Below, piece after piece: positions 1-11,362 of a DNA stretch of 64,000 nt. The stretch covers positions 10,509,214 through 10,573,213 of the forward strand of contig NW_004955466.1 in the NCBI RefSeq assembly GCF_000276665.1, read 5' to 3'. The notes below the pieces were generated by a model, which did no database searches, was not told the origin of the DNA, and saw nothing but the letters and a program-made list of their open reading frames with translations. The translations under genes were made by a program, and so were the position numbers. The stretch is from Chinchilla lanigera. Its lineage: Eukaryota; Chordata; Mammalia; Rodentia; Chinchillidae. Numbering within the stretch: the stretch's first letter is position 1; every line of letters begins with the position of its first letter.

Positions 1-521
1 ATTATGGATGAGGGTGTGCGGAGGCGGCGTGGCCCTGGCTGTAGGGAGGAGGCTCCAGGAACTGTCAGCCATGTTTCAGTGTAGAGAGACACCCCAAGCA
101 GGCACTGCCCAGCCTGAAAATCTGGAACCAACAAGCTGGCAGATGACCTTGGCTGGTCAGTGCTGATTGGTGTGGATTAATTGCCCCCTCTGTCACCTCC
201 ATTGTAATATCAGCACACCCTTGGGGGAAAAGCTATACAGTCTCATCTCACTGAGGCACCTTTCAAAATATGGATTTTAGTCAAAATTCTCAAATGCCAG
301 AGCTTTGGGGGAGGAGGAAAGGGAAAAATAAATAAAATTGTGGAATAAAGTTGCACTAGCTTATCATAAGTACAGTGGCATTTTTCCGTGCCCCCTACGA
401 AACAATGCAACAGTTCAAGTGTGTGTCCTTCCAAAATTCACATTGACACTTATTCCCCAAGAGCAATGGTGTCAAGAGACAAAGCCTTCGGAAGTGATTG
501 AGTCAATACCTTTATGAAAAG
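1..521. other. Intergenic sequence, nothing recognised
   Basis: No exon, transposon or RNA gene recognised. The 63-codon minus-strand frame (243-434) is chance. Confidence 0.6.
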
Positions 522-672
522 GGCAGCCCCGTATGGTGGCACACGCCTGTAATCCCAGCATTCAGGATGCTGAGGAAGGAGGACGGCTGCAAGTTTGAGG
601 CCAGCCTGGGCCATATAGTCAGTTCTAGGGCAGCCTGAACTATATAGTGAAACCCTGTCTCAAAATAAAAAA
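522..672 (+). repeat. B1 SINE
   Basis: Alu-like 7SL-derived SINE with the left-end pattern GTGGCACACGCCTGTAATCC, the GGCCAGCCTGGGC core, a duplicated arm and the CCCTGTCTCAAAA end with a poly-A tail. Confidence 0.9.
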
Positions 673-831
673 GAGGGGTGCTTCAGGAGTCTGCACTATG
701 TTCCTATCTTCCCTGCACGCAGAGAAGGCACCATCATGGAGGCAGAGGTCAGCACTTACCAGACCCTGAATCTGCTGGTGCCTTCAGCTCAGGCTTGCTA
801 GCTTTCACAACGGTGAGAAATACCTTTCTAA

Positions 832-924
832 GGGGCTGGGGATTTAGCTCAGCGAAACAGCACCTGCCTGGCAAGTGCAAGGTTGTGAGTTTGATTCCCG
901 GTAATGGAAAAAAAAAAAAAAAAA
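832..924 (+). repeat. ID SINE (tRNA-Ala derived) with perfect target-site duplication
   Basis: GGGGCTGGGGATTTAGCTCAG head with RNA polymerase III A box, B box GGTTGTGAGTTTGATTCC, and a poly-A tail. It is flanked by an identical 14-base duplication (817-830 and 925-938), so the copy is fairly young. Confidence 0.93.
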
Positions 925-925
925 G

Positions 926-2094
926 AAATACCTTTCTATCATTTCCTAAGAGAAATTATTTGGTCTAAGGTATTTGGTATAGCCTAGGAATGGACTGAGT
1001 CAGGGGACATTTTTCAGTTTAAAATATCTTCATTTGGATGAGGTCAGAAGCAATTATTAAAATTAATATAGTTGATCAATGGGTATAAATTAGTATAATT
1101 ATTATATTCTTATAATGGCTGATATTGCTAGTTTATAGCTAAGCAATCTATTGAGTTGAATTGAATGCATGCTATTCATATGATAAAATTCAAATGTTTC
1201 TGCAAGGGTTAACACTTAAGAATAAAAGAATTCTTTTCTTCCAAGTTTTGATCAGTATATTTTAGTGCACGGGGATGCTGTGTCCATTCGATGAGCTTAC
1301 CTGTAAGCAGGTGCAACTGGGTCAGACAAAATGGGCTCTGTGTCCTCCTTAACCCTTAACCACTCCTCGGACAGCCCCGCTTTTGAAACCGTCTGGCCTC
1401 CTGAGTGCGCCGAGCTTTGAGGACAACCTGCAGACACACTTCTCCTGGAAATGGGCATCTCAGCCTGGAAACATTACAGAGAGCAAAAAAGAACAGAGAA
1501 AAAGGAACGAATAATCAAGAGCTCCAGACCCCTGCAACAGAAAACAATGGTCAGAAGCTCGTAGCTACAGGGCCATGTTCACACCTGGCAGATCCAGGTA
1601 GATCATCAAGCCTGGGAGTCTGACTCATTCCAAGGGCTTCCTATGTTGTAGGACCAAGTCACATTCATACTGGCTGCCGTGGCTCCTCCCCGCATCCACA
1701 GCCTAAGGTCTTCCCGCCAGCTGCTACCCTCAAGACCCTCTCCATCTGCAGCCTCCACGTCTGCTTGTGTAAATGCAGGTACCCACACATGTGCCCACTT
1801 GCTGTCTGACTACTGAAATCTTCCTCACCTCATCTCCTGGCATCCCTCGTCTCCTGGGAGAAAATGTGATGTTAGCTAAGATGCACAGCTTAGTCTCAAA
1901 CTTGCTACTTAAGGCGAAGGATTTGAGGCAGATTCTGGGGGAGGCTAAAACATATTAGTAAAAGCTTACACAGAGGGGGATGAGAGTAGTTTTGGAATTG
2001 TTTCCTTTATCTAGCTGTGGGAACGTTTTTTCACATAAATGATCTCCAAACCTCTTAAAATCATCAGTTAGCAAAGTGGTGAGGGTCAGCAGCC
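926..2094. other. Intergenic sequence, nothing recognised
   Basis: AT-rich to about 1260, then mixed composition. Short open frames on both strands have no recognisable product. Confidence 0.6.
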
Positions 2095-2190
2095 CCGCCC
2101 CTTCCTCTCTTTCATTCTTTGTCTTTTCTCCCCTCCCCTCCCTTCGTCTCCTCTCCCCTCCTCCTCCTCCTTTCTCTCTCCCCCTATTTC
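2095..2190. repeat. CT-rich low-complexity tract
   Basis: A pyrimidine-rich run of CCTCCC/TCTCTC units; it explains the GREKGGGG-type residues of the overlapping minus-strand frame. Confidence 0.85.
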
Positions 2191-2539
2191 CCTGAAAAGA
2201 GACTATTTCAGAGCAACTAAATTGCCACCAATTGTTAGCCTTTGCCCATATCCACAAGGAGTTATAAGGAAGCCACCAAGTCTTCTCCGTTTGGTAGAAT
2301 TCCAGTCTGGATCCTTGAATCGAGGAAGCCCAGTGTCTAGAGTGTGCCGTGACAAGGAAGGTGGGTACTAAGACAAGGTCCTTAGGCATTTAAGATGTGA
2401 GCATGGGGTCTGGAATCAGACTACCACAGCATCCAATCCCAAGAGGAAAAGATTCTATAGTTACAGATTCTATATAGGCTGATCATTCTCCTCTTACCCT
2501 TTGCTGAAAGAATCCTGGTTTGGGTGTTTGGATAAAAAT
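2191..2539. other. Intergenic sequence, nothing recognised
   Basis: No feature supported. Confidence 0.5.
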
Positions 2540-2890
2540 ACCATTTCCTGGTATTCCCTGCAAACAGAAGTAGTTGTGAGACATGTTCTAGCCACTGAGA
2601 TGCTGCTTGGGGAGATGGAGTAAGAGCGATAACCTGAACTACCAGACGCCTCTGCTCTCTGCACTCAACTCTTCCTGCGAGATGACAAATTCGAGGAGAA
2701 AGGCTGGCACTCTGCGAAGGATAGAGAGGGAAGGCAGAAAGAGCCTGGGCTCCTGGAATCTGTGACCCACACAGCAACCCTAGGCGGCCTCCACACACCA
2801 TCTTGTAGGAGCCAAATAAATTTCAACTCACTTAAGCCAGTGATTGCCAGGTATTCTATTATTTTCAGCCAAAAATATTTCTGAATGATA
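2540..2890 (+). repeat. Probable old interspersed repeat (LTR- or DNA-type, family uncertain)
   Basis: The 3' part, with an AAATAAATTTCAACTC-like signal, TTAAGCCAGTG and a terminal TTTCAGCCAAAA, has the layout of common ancient mammalian repeats that end near 'TTAAGCCACTG'. The family cannot be named by eye. Confidence 0.35.
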
Positions 2891-2895
2891 AAGTA

Positions 2896-3020
2896 ATAAT
2901 GTCTTTGAGCTTCATTTTCCTCATTTGCAAAACAAGGGTTTAATCTTTATCAACTTTAAAGCTGTTCTGTAAAGCTAAGTTGATAATAAATAGTTTCTAG
3001 CCCAATGCCTGGTTCATAGT
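2896..3020 (+). repeat. MIR SINE fragment
   Basis: Core pattern of CTTCATTTTCCTCATTTGCAAAA followed by a weakly matching 3' end (AGTTTCTAGCCCAATGCCTGG). Confidence 0.6.
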
Positions 3021-3039
3021 AATAACAATAGCTTATTAT

Positions 3040-3095
3040 TCTCTCTGTCTCTGTCTCTCTCTCTCTCTCTGTCTCTCTGTCTCTCTCTCTCTCCA
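3040..3095. repeat. (CT)n / (CTGTCT)n microsatellite
   Basis: Near-perfect CT dinucleotide run with GTCT interruptions. It produces the RERDRETE-type runs seen in minus-strand frames. Confidence 0.95.
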
Positions 3096-3734
3096 TGGAA
3101 CAGAGCCAAGCTTTCCCCAAGGTGGGGAGAGGGACTGAGGTCATCTGGAACAGTTGGGTCTCCCTTTCCGGGATGGTGGTCAGAGATCATGTCTGAACTC
3201 CATGCTCCATCCTGACTGTAGGGCTCCTCCAGCTCACTAACGCTGCTCACTGTTTCTGACACTTGGGGCGAAAGCTGGTGCTTTGTGTTTAGTGAAACCA
3301 AGTCCCTCAGCTGCATTTCATTCCTGAGCAGCAATCACACCAGCATCTAATTGAGAATTTCAGTTAAAAAGCAGACATATTCTTGGGATGCAGAGGGTTT
3401 TGCCTTCAAATACTGGGCTTCTTCTCATTTTGGGGCGGTCAGGGCATTTTTCTGAATATGTGAAATTATCATAATTGGATTCAGTTAATGTTATATAAAC
3501 TTGGCCTTCAATTTTATGGCAAAATCATAAGTTATTGCTCCTTTTTTAACCTATAAATTAGTTGTAGCTGAAGGCTCTTGATACTTTGGCTCACATAATT
3601 CGAAATAGAGGAGCTTAAAAATATACCCTGTGTAACGATCCAGACCACCCTGCCTGGGAGTCACAGAGCACGACACGGAATTCCTGTCGCACCCCAGCCC
3701 ACTCTGCTTCTCTGCCATGGCTAAGAAAACGTTG
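3096..3734. other. Intergenic sequence, nothing recognised
   Basis: No feature supported; short frames only. Confidence 0.5.
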
Positions 3735-4235
3735 TGTTGATACACGAGGGAATATTATTCAACCACAAAAGAGTACAGTCCTGCCACTGTGACAACCTGG
3801 AGGAGCCTGCTGGGTGTTAAGTGCAACAAGCCAGACCCAGGGAGACAAATGCTACATGTCCTCACTTGTATGTAGAGTTTTAAAACGTTGATTTCATGGA
3901 AGTAGAAACAGGATAGTGCTTACCAGAGACTAGAAAGTGTGGGAGGGAGCCAGGGAGAGCCTGGGGAGGGGGTATAAGAGTTCAGTTAAACAAGAGGAAT
4001 AAAGTCTACTGTTATGGCACAGTAGTGTAACTGTAGTCAACAATGTATTATTATTTCAAAATAGCTAGAAGAGAGGACTTGAAAGTTAACATTACAAATA
4101 ATAAATGTTTGAGAAGATGGATATGCTAATCCCTTGACTGGATCATTATATACTGCATACAAGCATCAAAATATCACACTGCACCCCAGATGTATGTTCA
4201 ATGATTGTTCATCAATTAAAAAAAGAAACTGTAAT
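3735..4235 (+). mobile_element. L1 LINE 3' end (3' UTR-type fragment)
   Basis: Shows the ordered landmarks of an old mammalian L1 3' end: GCAACAAGCCAGACCCAG, a CTACATGTCCTCACTTGTATG segment, 'GGAAGTAGAAACAGGATAG…TACCAGAGACTAG', a GGGAGGG purine block, 'TTCAGTTAAACAAGAGGAAT', and an A-rich end after TTCATCAATTAAAA. It is a truncated, non-coding copy. Confidence 0.8.
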
Positions 4236-4514
4236 GCAGGAGAAATCTAGAAACATGCACAAACATTAACAACAATAAAGCAGCAGTGAAACCTCTTCTT
4301 CTGAACTTGAGTTGAGCACATTTGGAATGTAAGTGAAGTAGGCTGAGGTTTGTCAGAGTCAGGAGAGCGCCACCTGTTTGTTGGAGGAGTGAGACCGGAA
4401 ATGAAGGTCTACCAAAGACTTTGCAGCCTGCACAATGGAGGTTTCTCACACTGCAAAGACTTCAACCAAACCTTCATGGATACTTGGAGTTTCAGTTTCT
4501 AAAGGAAGGTTCAT

Positions 4515-5055
4515 GTCTGCACTATCCAGTAGAAAGACAATGTGAACCATAAATATAAGCCATATATGTGATTTTAAATTTTCTTAAAGTCACTTTAAAA
4601 AATAAAAAGACACAGGTTAAATGAATTTCAATAATACATTTTATCTAATCCAAAATATACCCAAAATATTATCATTCCAACAAGTAATCAATTAAAAATT
4701 TAATGAAAATTTTGGGGGTACCAGGGATTGTGCCCAGCATACTCTACCATTGAGCTATATCCCCAGTCCTCTCCCCTTTGAATTTTTATTTTGAGATCAG
4801 GTCTCTCTAAATTGCCCTGGGGGACTCAAACTTACCATCCTCCTGCCTCAGCCTCCCTCTGTACTAGGACTGCAGAGATGTACCACGAAACCTGGCTTTA
4901 ATGAAATATCTTTACATTCTCTTTTTTTAAGTCCTTAAAATCTGGTGTGGATCAGTATTTCACCCTAACAACATAGCTCAGTTCAGGCTAGCCACATTTC
5001 TGGTGTTCAAGAGCTACCTGTGGTCAGTGGCTAATATAGTAACATAAGCTAGAGT
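4515..5055 (+). mobile_element. hAT-type DNA transposon remnant, split by a SINE
   Basis: The left part (4515-4710) starts GCACTATCCAGTAGAAAG and the right part (4897-5055) ends GTCAGTGGCTAATATAGT. Together they match the layout of a non-autonomous hAT/Charlie element that begins and ends with CACTGTCCAATA-like inverted ends. The middle is interrupted by the dimeric SINE at 4711-4896. Confidence 0.6.
4711..4896 (-). repeat. B1-ID dimeric SINE, minus strand, inserted in the hAT element
   Basis: Reverse-complement ID part (GGTACCAGGGATT … GAGCTATATCCCCAG) followed by a reverse-complement B1 part (CAAACTTACCATCCTCCTGC … GGCT). Near-identical TTAATGAAA-type flanks at 4700-4710 and 4897-4907 are the target-site duplication. 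Confidence 0.85.
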
Positions 5056-5160
5056 GTTCGCCTTGAAATTTCCTGTCTGCTTTGACATTGTTGAGCATCC
5101 TGGGGCCTCCAAAGGCTAACTATGAGTCCCCTGCCCTGACCCCCAGCCCAGCAGGGTAGT

Positions 5161-5391
5161 TCCCGGGGCTCACAATGCGCCTGGTCCTCCATCCACAGAG
5201 TGGACCACTTCTTTGCAGCCTCAGGGTTCAGTCAAGCCAATGATACCATCCCCGAGGACCAGGAGTCCTTCCAGTCATGTCCCCACAGAGCCAGCCTCCA
5301 CAGCATCTACTCGTGGGTGCAATCCTGCATGGCCTGGATGGAACATGCTGTCCTGCAGGCCCAGGGTGTGTCCATGAGTATGTGTGACTAA
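5161..5391 (+). other. Unrecognised GC-rich open frame
   Basis: The frame from ATG 5200 to the stop at 5389-5391 (63 codons) is open and non-repetitive, with a composition richer than its surroundings. It contains H-F-F-A-A-S-G-F-S-Q-A-N and W-V-Q-S-C-M-A-W-M. I do not recognise the product. No splice partners or promoter are evident. A decayed processed pseudogene fragment or chance are both possible. Confidence 0.15.
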
Positions 5392-6058
5392 TAAGTGGCC
5401 ATCACTGTCACCTACTGGTGGCCAGTGTCCTGTGCTCACCCTCCCTGCATGCCTGCAGCAGGACAAGGTGACTAGCAGGCTCACAGAGCAACAGCACGGG
5501 TCTGTGGTTTGAAAGAGTAATGTCAACTTTTCAAAAAGATCTGGAGGAACAGGGCTCAACCCTTGGCATAGACACTGTCTGAGAAAAGTTCCATTATAGC
5601 TCTACTGGTAACTCTTTTTTCTTATTTTGTCAGTATTTTTATGATCTCATGGTGTTTATCTTTTCACTCAGCTTTACAGCTGATCCTGTATGGCACTGTA
5701 TTTTCTTTTCATCTTTTTGAATCCAATGGACCCCTGTGTTCCACCCAAGTACTCCACAGCCTGTTGTAGAATGGTCCTTCAGCTCAGTAGATGCGGTCAG
5801 TGACAATCCTGAGACAGGAGCAACTTAAACTGGGTAAAGTTTTGATGTCACTCATTGAAAAGCAGCTGAGCTTCTCAATGACAAGTTATAAGGCACTTCA
5901 TAGAGCCTGGATCCTAATGACTAATACTATGTAAAACAACAGTCACACATCCTTAGAGAATTTAATTAATTAAGTAGTTAAGTAAGTGAGTGCTTAGTTC
6001 ATTAAATATATTAAAGTGAAAATTAGTATCCATGGAGCTGTTTTCTGTATGCATTTTG
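5392..6058. other. Intergenic sequence, nothing recognised
   Basis: No feature supported. Confidence 0.5.
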
Positions 6059-6167
6059 TTTTTTTCTTTTTTTTTTCTTTTTTTTCTTTTTTGGTACCAA
6101 GAATCAAACTCAGGACCTTGCATTTGCCAGGCAGGCACTTGTGCCTCTGAGCTATATCCCTGGCCCT
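6059..6167 (-). repeat. ID SINE, minus strand
   Basis: Poly-T tail, then GGTACCAAGAATCAAACTC (B box complement) and GAGCTATATCCCTGGCCC head. Flanked by a 15-base near-perfect duplication, 6044-6058 and 6168-6182 (CTGTRTGCATTTTG). Confidence 0.92.
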
Positions 6168-6539
6168 CTGTGTGCATTTTGAATATGAGGCCTCGGGCAA
6201 AAGCCCATAGGCAGGACACATGGTGGGGTGCACAAGGCCCCCTGAGAGCTTGCACATTAGCTGTGTATGTGTCTTTAACCAGCTGTGCCAGTGGTGAAAC
6301 GTCTATGCAAGCAGAAGCAGTCCTGGGTGTTCCACTGCTCCCAATGGATGTGTTGGTGTGACCCACTTTAAACAAAACTCACTGCAAGGAAAAGGCCATC
6401 TATAAACAATGGTGAAATAAAAATTGTATTTACCTCCACATAGTTTATTTAGACTCAGCTTGTGACAAAGCTCCCATTGCAGTACTGGGTAGAAAGTACC
6501 ATATTTGCTTCTATTCTGAAGAGGTTATAAATCCTGGCT

Positions 6540-6660
6540 TTCCCAAGAGTTATTTAATTTCTCAGGCCTCAGTTTTCTCATCTGTAAAATGCAGATAACA
6601 AATTAACTACTTCCAAGAATTTTAAAGCAAGTAATAGAAAAACCCATACTACATACTTGC
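6540..6660 (+). repeat. MIR SINE fragment
   Basis: Contains the MIR core 'TTTCTCAGGCCTCAGTTTTC' and 'TCATCTGTAAAATG'. Confidence 0.75.
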
Positions 6661-7254
6661 ACAGTTATCAGTGGTGCTATTATTATGAATGGAACACCGA
6701 TTTTTCAGGGTGGGGATCACACTCAGGACACTGCGCCTGCTGAGCATACCCTTCACCCCTGGTCTACACCTCTAGGCCCAACTATTTGTTTTGAAACAGC
6801 TGTAACAGGAATTTGTCTGAGGAGAAACCTGGCTCTGACTGAGTGCATAGTTCGTAAATGTCAGCTACAGAATAGAAGCCCCGAATCCCCCTGGCTTTGT
6901 GCCTCTGTCTCCCCGCCTCCGCAGCAGGCTCCAGCACCAAGCTGGGACCACACACCTACTGCCAGGGTTTCCTTCGCTGTCAGCTATTTGCTTACGTCAC
7001 TCAGCGTGGGTAAGTTCTAGATTTTGTGTTTTCCTGAAAACTGGTGCTCTAAAAACGGACACAAAAGCATAGAGAAGACTCTTGGAGAAGCAGCGGAGCA
7101 GAGGAGGGGACCGGGCCCCCCAGGAATTTCTCCCACTGAGCCACTTCCCTCTCAGGCTCACTCAGAGGTCAGCGTCTGAAGCTGTGAGGAAGAAGCGAGT
7201 TGGTACTGTTTACCTCACATGGGGACTCTGCGGGGTACTTTACTACAGAAACGT
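6661..7254. other. Intergenic sequence, nothing recognised
   Basis: Moderately GC-rich with overlapping short frames (6685-7020, 7082-7300). None has a recognisable domain. Confidence 0.45.
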
Positions 7255-7415
7255 TAGCCATTATTTGTTAAGTAATAGCATTTGTCAGGTAGTGCATTAA
7301 TTGTTGTATGTGTGTTTTCTCCGTTCGTTTTCAGAACAGTTACCTAGGCTTGTCCACAGCTGTCTCCATTTTACAGAGGAAACGCGGGCCCCGCGAGCTG
7401 AGTCTTTAGTCCAAG
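7255..7415 (+). repeat. MIR-like fragment
   Basis: The segment around CTGTCTCCATTTTACAGAGGAAAC matches the MIR pattern for its 3' half; the 5' half is diverged. Confidence 0.5.
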
Positions 7416-9007
7416 GTGCTCTGATTCTGGCTGGAGCTCGATGCTAGCCATGCCCAGCTCTGAGAGGTTTGTGAGGTCTTTTCCTGGACCCCAGCCCCTC
7501 TCCAGGACGCACACTGCCTCTCGCTGGTCCTCTGTGTAGGCCCAGCTCTCTCCGAGCTACTCCCTTGAGGTAGCTGCTCAGTACAGGTCCATAGGAGGCA
7601 CAGCAGCGCAGGAAGCTGGAGAGGGGCGCTGCGGACAGTTAACAGAGGGCAGACTGAGCAAGGAGGCAAGGAAGAGCAGGGGCGGAGTTTGTCCTTCGGG
7701 ATTCGATGACCCCGTGCACCACGGTGTGCCTGTCTTGCTCGGGGATGCTTAACCGTGCCAGAAATAGAGTCAGTTCAGCGGCCGTCATTTGCGAGCCTCG
7801 TTGGGCTTTTCGAACCTGCTGATTTCCATTAACGCTCTTTAGAAAAATAATTGTGTGACTCAGCCCTGTTGGCATTAAATAGAAATCGTTGGTTTGGCTG
7901 CTAAAATATAACGTTCAAGGTGTGCAGAGAGTCAAGCAATCTTTCTTCTGTTTTTTTGTTTGTTTGTTTTTTTCTTTTTTTTCTCCTTTTCCTGAGATGC
8001 TCTCACTAAAGGCCGGAGACGCTGACATGGGGCAGCAATGGGCCACATGCGCGTGTCCCACTCGGCTGGCTGGCGGCCCTGGGCTGCTGATGTCGCGGAG
8101 CCATCAGTCACGGATTACGGCTGCGAGGGGTGCCCCAGTTTAATCTCATTTTTGAATAAATTAGTATTATTAGTTTTGACAAATTAATGGTATTAAACAT
8201 GCAAGGTTAGTATGAATTACGTCCACATCCACCTATTACTAAATGTGCCTCATTTGTGTGCAAGAAAGCTTGCTGCATCCATTCAGCAGGAGCCTCTGCA
8301 TTTTCTATTCTCTAAAGTGCTCCTTACAAGACTTACAGAGATGTCCTAATACTCCTGTGGACAAGGTTTTGTTTTTTACTAAAATCAGTACTTTCATCCG
8401 TACTGAGGGGGACTACATAATTCACTTCTCTGCAGACATAACTCTGTGGTGATTTATTGTACAACCTTAAAAATGTAATCACAAGTATACTTCATCCAAG
8501 AAAATGATCTTTTCAGACAGCTTGAGCCTCCGTACTCTCCTTTTCCCCTTCTATTAAAAATATCAGTGCTAAGACACCTTTTTCTTGGCATCAGAGGGAA
8601 TGGAAAGCGGGCCATATGCTGATGTTCATCTTTTCCAATCTGAAACTAAGTTTTTTCCTAATGCAGCATGAAATGTATATTGTTAGAATCCTGTGCTAGC
8701 AAGACCAAAATTCAGGCCTGTGGTTGAAGCTGGGGGGAGCTGGTCAAATATAAAGGAGCCAAAGGATGTTTCCTGAGTGATACTTTTAATTGTTCATTTA
8801 AAGAACCTAGAAGGTTGAATATGTGACCGGGTAGATTGAACATATTGCATTAATGCAAGTTACTGGATACCAGGCATTGTGCTTAACATGGGGGCTCAAA
8901 CCTTCCCATCTCATTGGCTTGAATTTGGCCCTAATCAAAGCACGGGATAATGAAATGATCCCGTAGTTCTGAGGGTGACAGTCTGCCTTTCTTAACACCA
9001 GGGAACC
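7416..9007. other. Intergenic sequence, nothing recognised
   Basis: GC-rich to about 8.1 kb with a T-rich run near 7955-7985, then AT-rich. No exon or transposon recognised. Confidence 0.45.
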
Positions 9008-10291
9008 TGCCTTAGTCCCTTTCCCCATTTCTGGGATAAAATACCCAACACCGCAACCTAAAGGAGAAGTCAACTTCGGCTCATGTTTTAGAAGTTTCAG
9101 TCCATGGTTGCTGTGGTGGATTGACAACTGGTGGTCAATTTGTAACACCCCGCTGAACTTAACCAGCATGGTGGTGGGTGTGCGAGGCCCACCTGAGGAC
9201 TGTCGCCAGCAGCATAAGAGGCAGAACTGGAGAAGAAGAAGAGAGGCTGTTGGGAGCTGGTGAAAGCTGTTGGGATGCTGTTAGGAAGCTGCTAGGGAGC
9301 TGCTAATTCTCTTGGGCTATTCTGCTGGAGGACCTTGTCATGCTGGCTGTCATGATGAATTTGGTTGTTCTCACTGGAGGAGGAGCTTGGGACTTGTTGT
9401 CACTGAGAATGGCTATAGTTCACTTTGGGGGAGCTCTGGTCCTAACTTTGAGCATCACTTCCTGGCTCCAGAGGGGAAGAAGGAACACTGCTCAGTCTCC
9501 TGGAGAAGCCTGTTGAAATGGCTTTCCTGATGGGAACTCAGCTTTCCTCATCACTGAAGGAGCTCAGGACCTCACTGTTGCTGAGGATGGCTATGGTACT
9601 TTTCAGGGGAGCTCGGTTCTGACTTTGAACACTGCTTCCTAGCTCCAGTACAGATCCCTCAGCCTGCTAGCACAGATCCTTCATCCCACTGGCACAGACT
9701 TCCTAGCTTCCACCATTGACTCTTGGGCCTTCCCAGTGCAGATCCACGAAACAGCCCTGTGTGAGGCATTTTGTGGGCTCTTGGCTTCCAGATGGACTCA
9801 TGGGGGCATTCTTACAGGCTCTAAGACTTCAGCTGGATTCATGCAGGACATAACCATGGGATCCAGGCCCTCAGCTGGATTCTTTGGTCTTTAGTGTGTG
9901 GACAGATTTCCTGTACTCTCTGTTTGTACATAATTCTATGGGTGACTATTATAAGTAATCTTATAAGATATGTGTCCTGTATTGTATCATTTCCTCTTGA
10001 AAAGCCCCAAACTACAACAGCTGGCAAGATTAGACAAAGAAATAGCATGGTAGGAGGGCTTAGGGGGAGGAAAAAGGCTCACTCATGGTAGCCAGGAAGC
10101 AGAGAGTGAGGGAGGAGCCAGGGAGGGAGATACACACTTCCAGGTGACACCCTCTGTGACTATCTCTTCTGACCAGGTCCTGTCTCCCAACTGCCAGTCG
10201 CCTACGTCACCTCCATGATTCAACCACCTTCCAAAAGTCCTGCCTATGAGTCCTTGAGGCTTTTGTGGGGCATCTAGATACAACCATAACA
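9008..10291 (-). mobile_element. MaLR-type solo LTR on the minus strand, split by another LTR
   Basis: Read on the + strand, it opens TGCCTTAGTCCC and closes …ACAACCATAACA, i.e. TG…CA. Internal landmarks are GGATAAAATACCCAACAC, GGCTCATGTTTTAGAAG, GTAGCCAGGAAGCAGAGAG, CCTCCATGATTCAACCACC and TCCAAAAGTCCTGCC. This order matches the reverse complement of THE1/MST/ORR-type ERVL-MaLR LTRs. About 905 bases of unrelated sequence separate the two halves (9008-9113 and 10020-10291). Confidence 0.6.
9114..10019. mobile_element. Retroviral-type LTR (906 bases) inserted in the MaLR LTR, with internal duplications
   Basis: Begins TGGTGGATTG and ends CTACAACA, so has TG…CA ends, and is flanked by the 4-base direct repeat GCTG (9110-9113 and 10020-10023). 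Removing it restores a continuous host LTR. It contains GCTGTTGGGAGCTG-type short repeats (9247-9305) and an imperfect duplication of about 100 bases (9367-9472 against 9547-9645). No gag, pol or env frame is inside, so it would be a solo LTR. The family is not identified; a 4-base duplication suggests an ERV1-type integrase. Confidence 0.5.
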
Positions 10292-11362
10292 GCATCTCAG
10301 TCTTAAACCAGGACAAAATCTAAATTTTTAAGCAGACAATAAAGGTGACAGTTGTCATATGCAATAATCAATGTGTATCTGTGTTCTAGGTTAAAAGTCC
10401 ATACTGTGGTTTCTTTTCAGATCATATAAATCTTTTGCCTTTTAGAAGACCAAGCTGGGAACTTTATAAACTAAATATTATTACTTAGCTCCAGTTTGGA
10501 GATTGATAATCCAAACAGGATGGCACTGGCTCTGATGAGGACCTCATGGAGGAAGAAGGGCAAGTGAGAGGGAGAACTTCCAGGGCCATATAGGAAGGCA
10601 GAGAGGCTGTGGAGGGCTCGGCTTGCTCTTTTACAATAATCCTCTTGCAGAACTAGCCAGAACTCTGTGAGAACTTCTTCCCAAGATGATGCCCTCAGTG
10701 GCCTGCCAGGCCCACCTCTTACCTTGTCACACTGGGGACTGAGCTTTCAACGTGTGATCCCCTGATGGACACAGCCATGCTGTATCTAGATCAGAGCAAT
10801 GTCATACAAATTATATTTCAACACATAGTCAGAATTCACAAATTGAGGTATTTTACCATCTTATTCTTATTTAATACATATATATTTTGTACTTATAGAT
10901 CATCTCAATTTGAACTGGCCATCCCTAGCCAGACTTTCTAACTTTCTTCCCAATATAACTTCTCATTTCACATGGTTAATTTCATACTACACTCCATGTT
11001 TCCAGATGTTTGTCCTCCCCAGCTTACCAAATCCCCACTCACTTTGTAGCTTTCCATCTAACAAGTAGTATTATTTGGTGCCCACTACAAAGCGAAGGAA
11101 CTGTGTCCTACCTCTGAGTTGGGTACTGATGTGGGGAATTATGGACACATTTGGTTTCCTGATCAGAACTATGGGCTCCTTCCTCTCTATCCCGCTACAC
11201 TTTATGTGGCCTTCATTTATAGCCAAAGTTTAGGTTCCCTGTATTATGACAAAGACTAGAAGAGAGCACTGCTTCCACTTACAGAAGGGATTTTGACTGT
11301 GTGTTCTGGATAAATGGGATTTTATACTACAGGTGAGATTTAGATTGGAAGGGACTTCTTAG
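10292..11362. other. Intergenic sequence, nothing recognised
   Basis: Mixed composition, no feature supported. Confidence 0.5.

Noticed and set aside
832..924. tRNA-like sequence with A and B boxes (and the other ID copies)
   Set aside because: It is the tRNA-Ala-derived head of an ID SINE with a poly-A tail and target-site duplication, not a tRNA gene.
2956..3334. Minus-strand frames with Arg-Glu-Arg-Asp repeats
   Set aside because: Translation of the CT microsatellite at 3040-3095.
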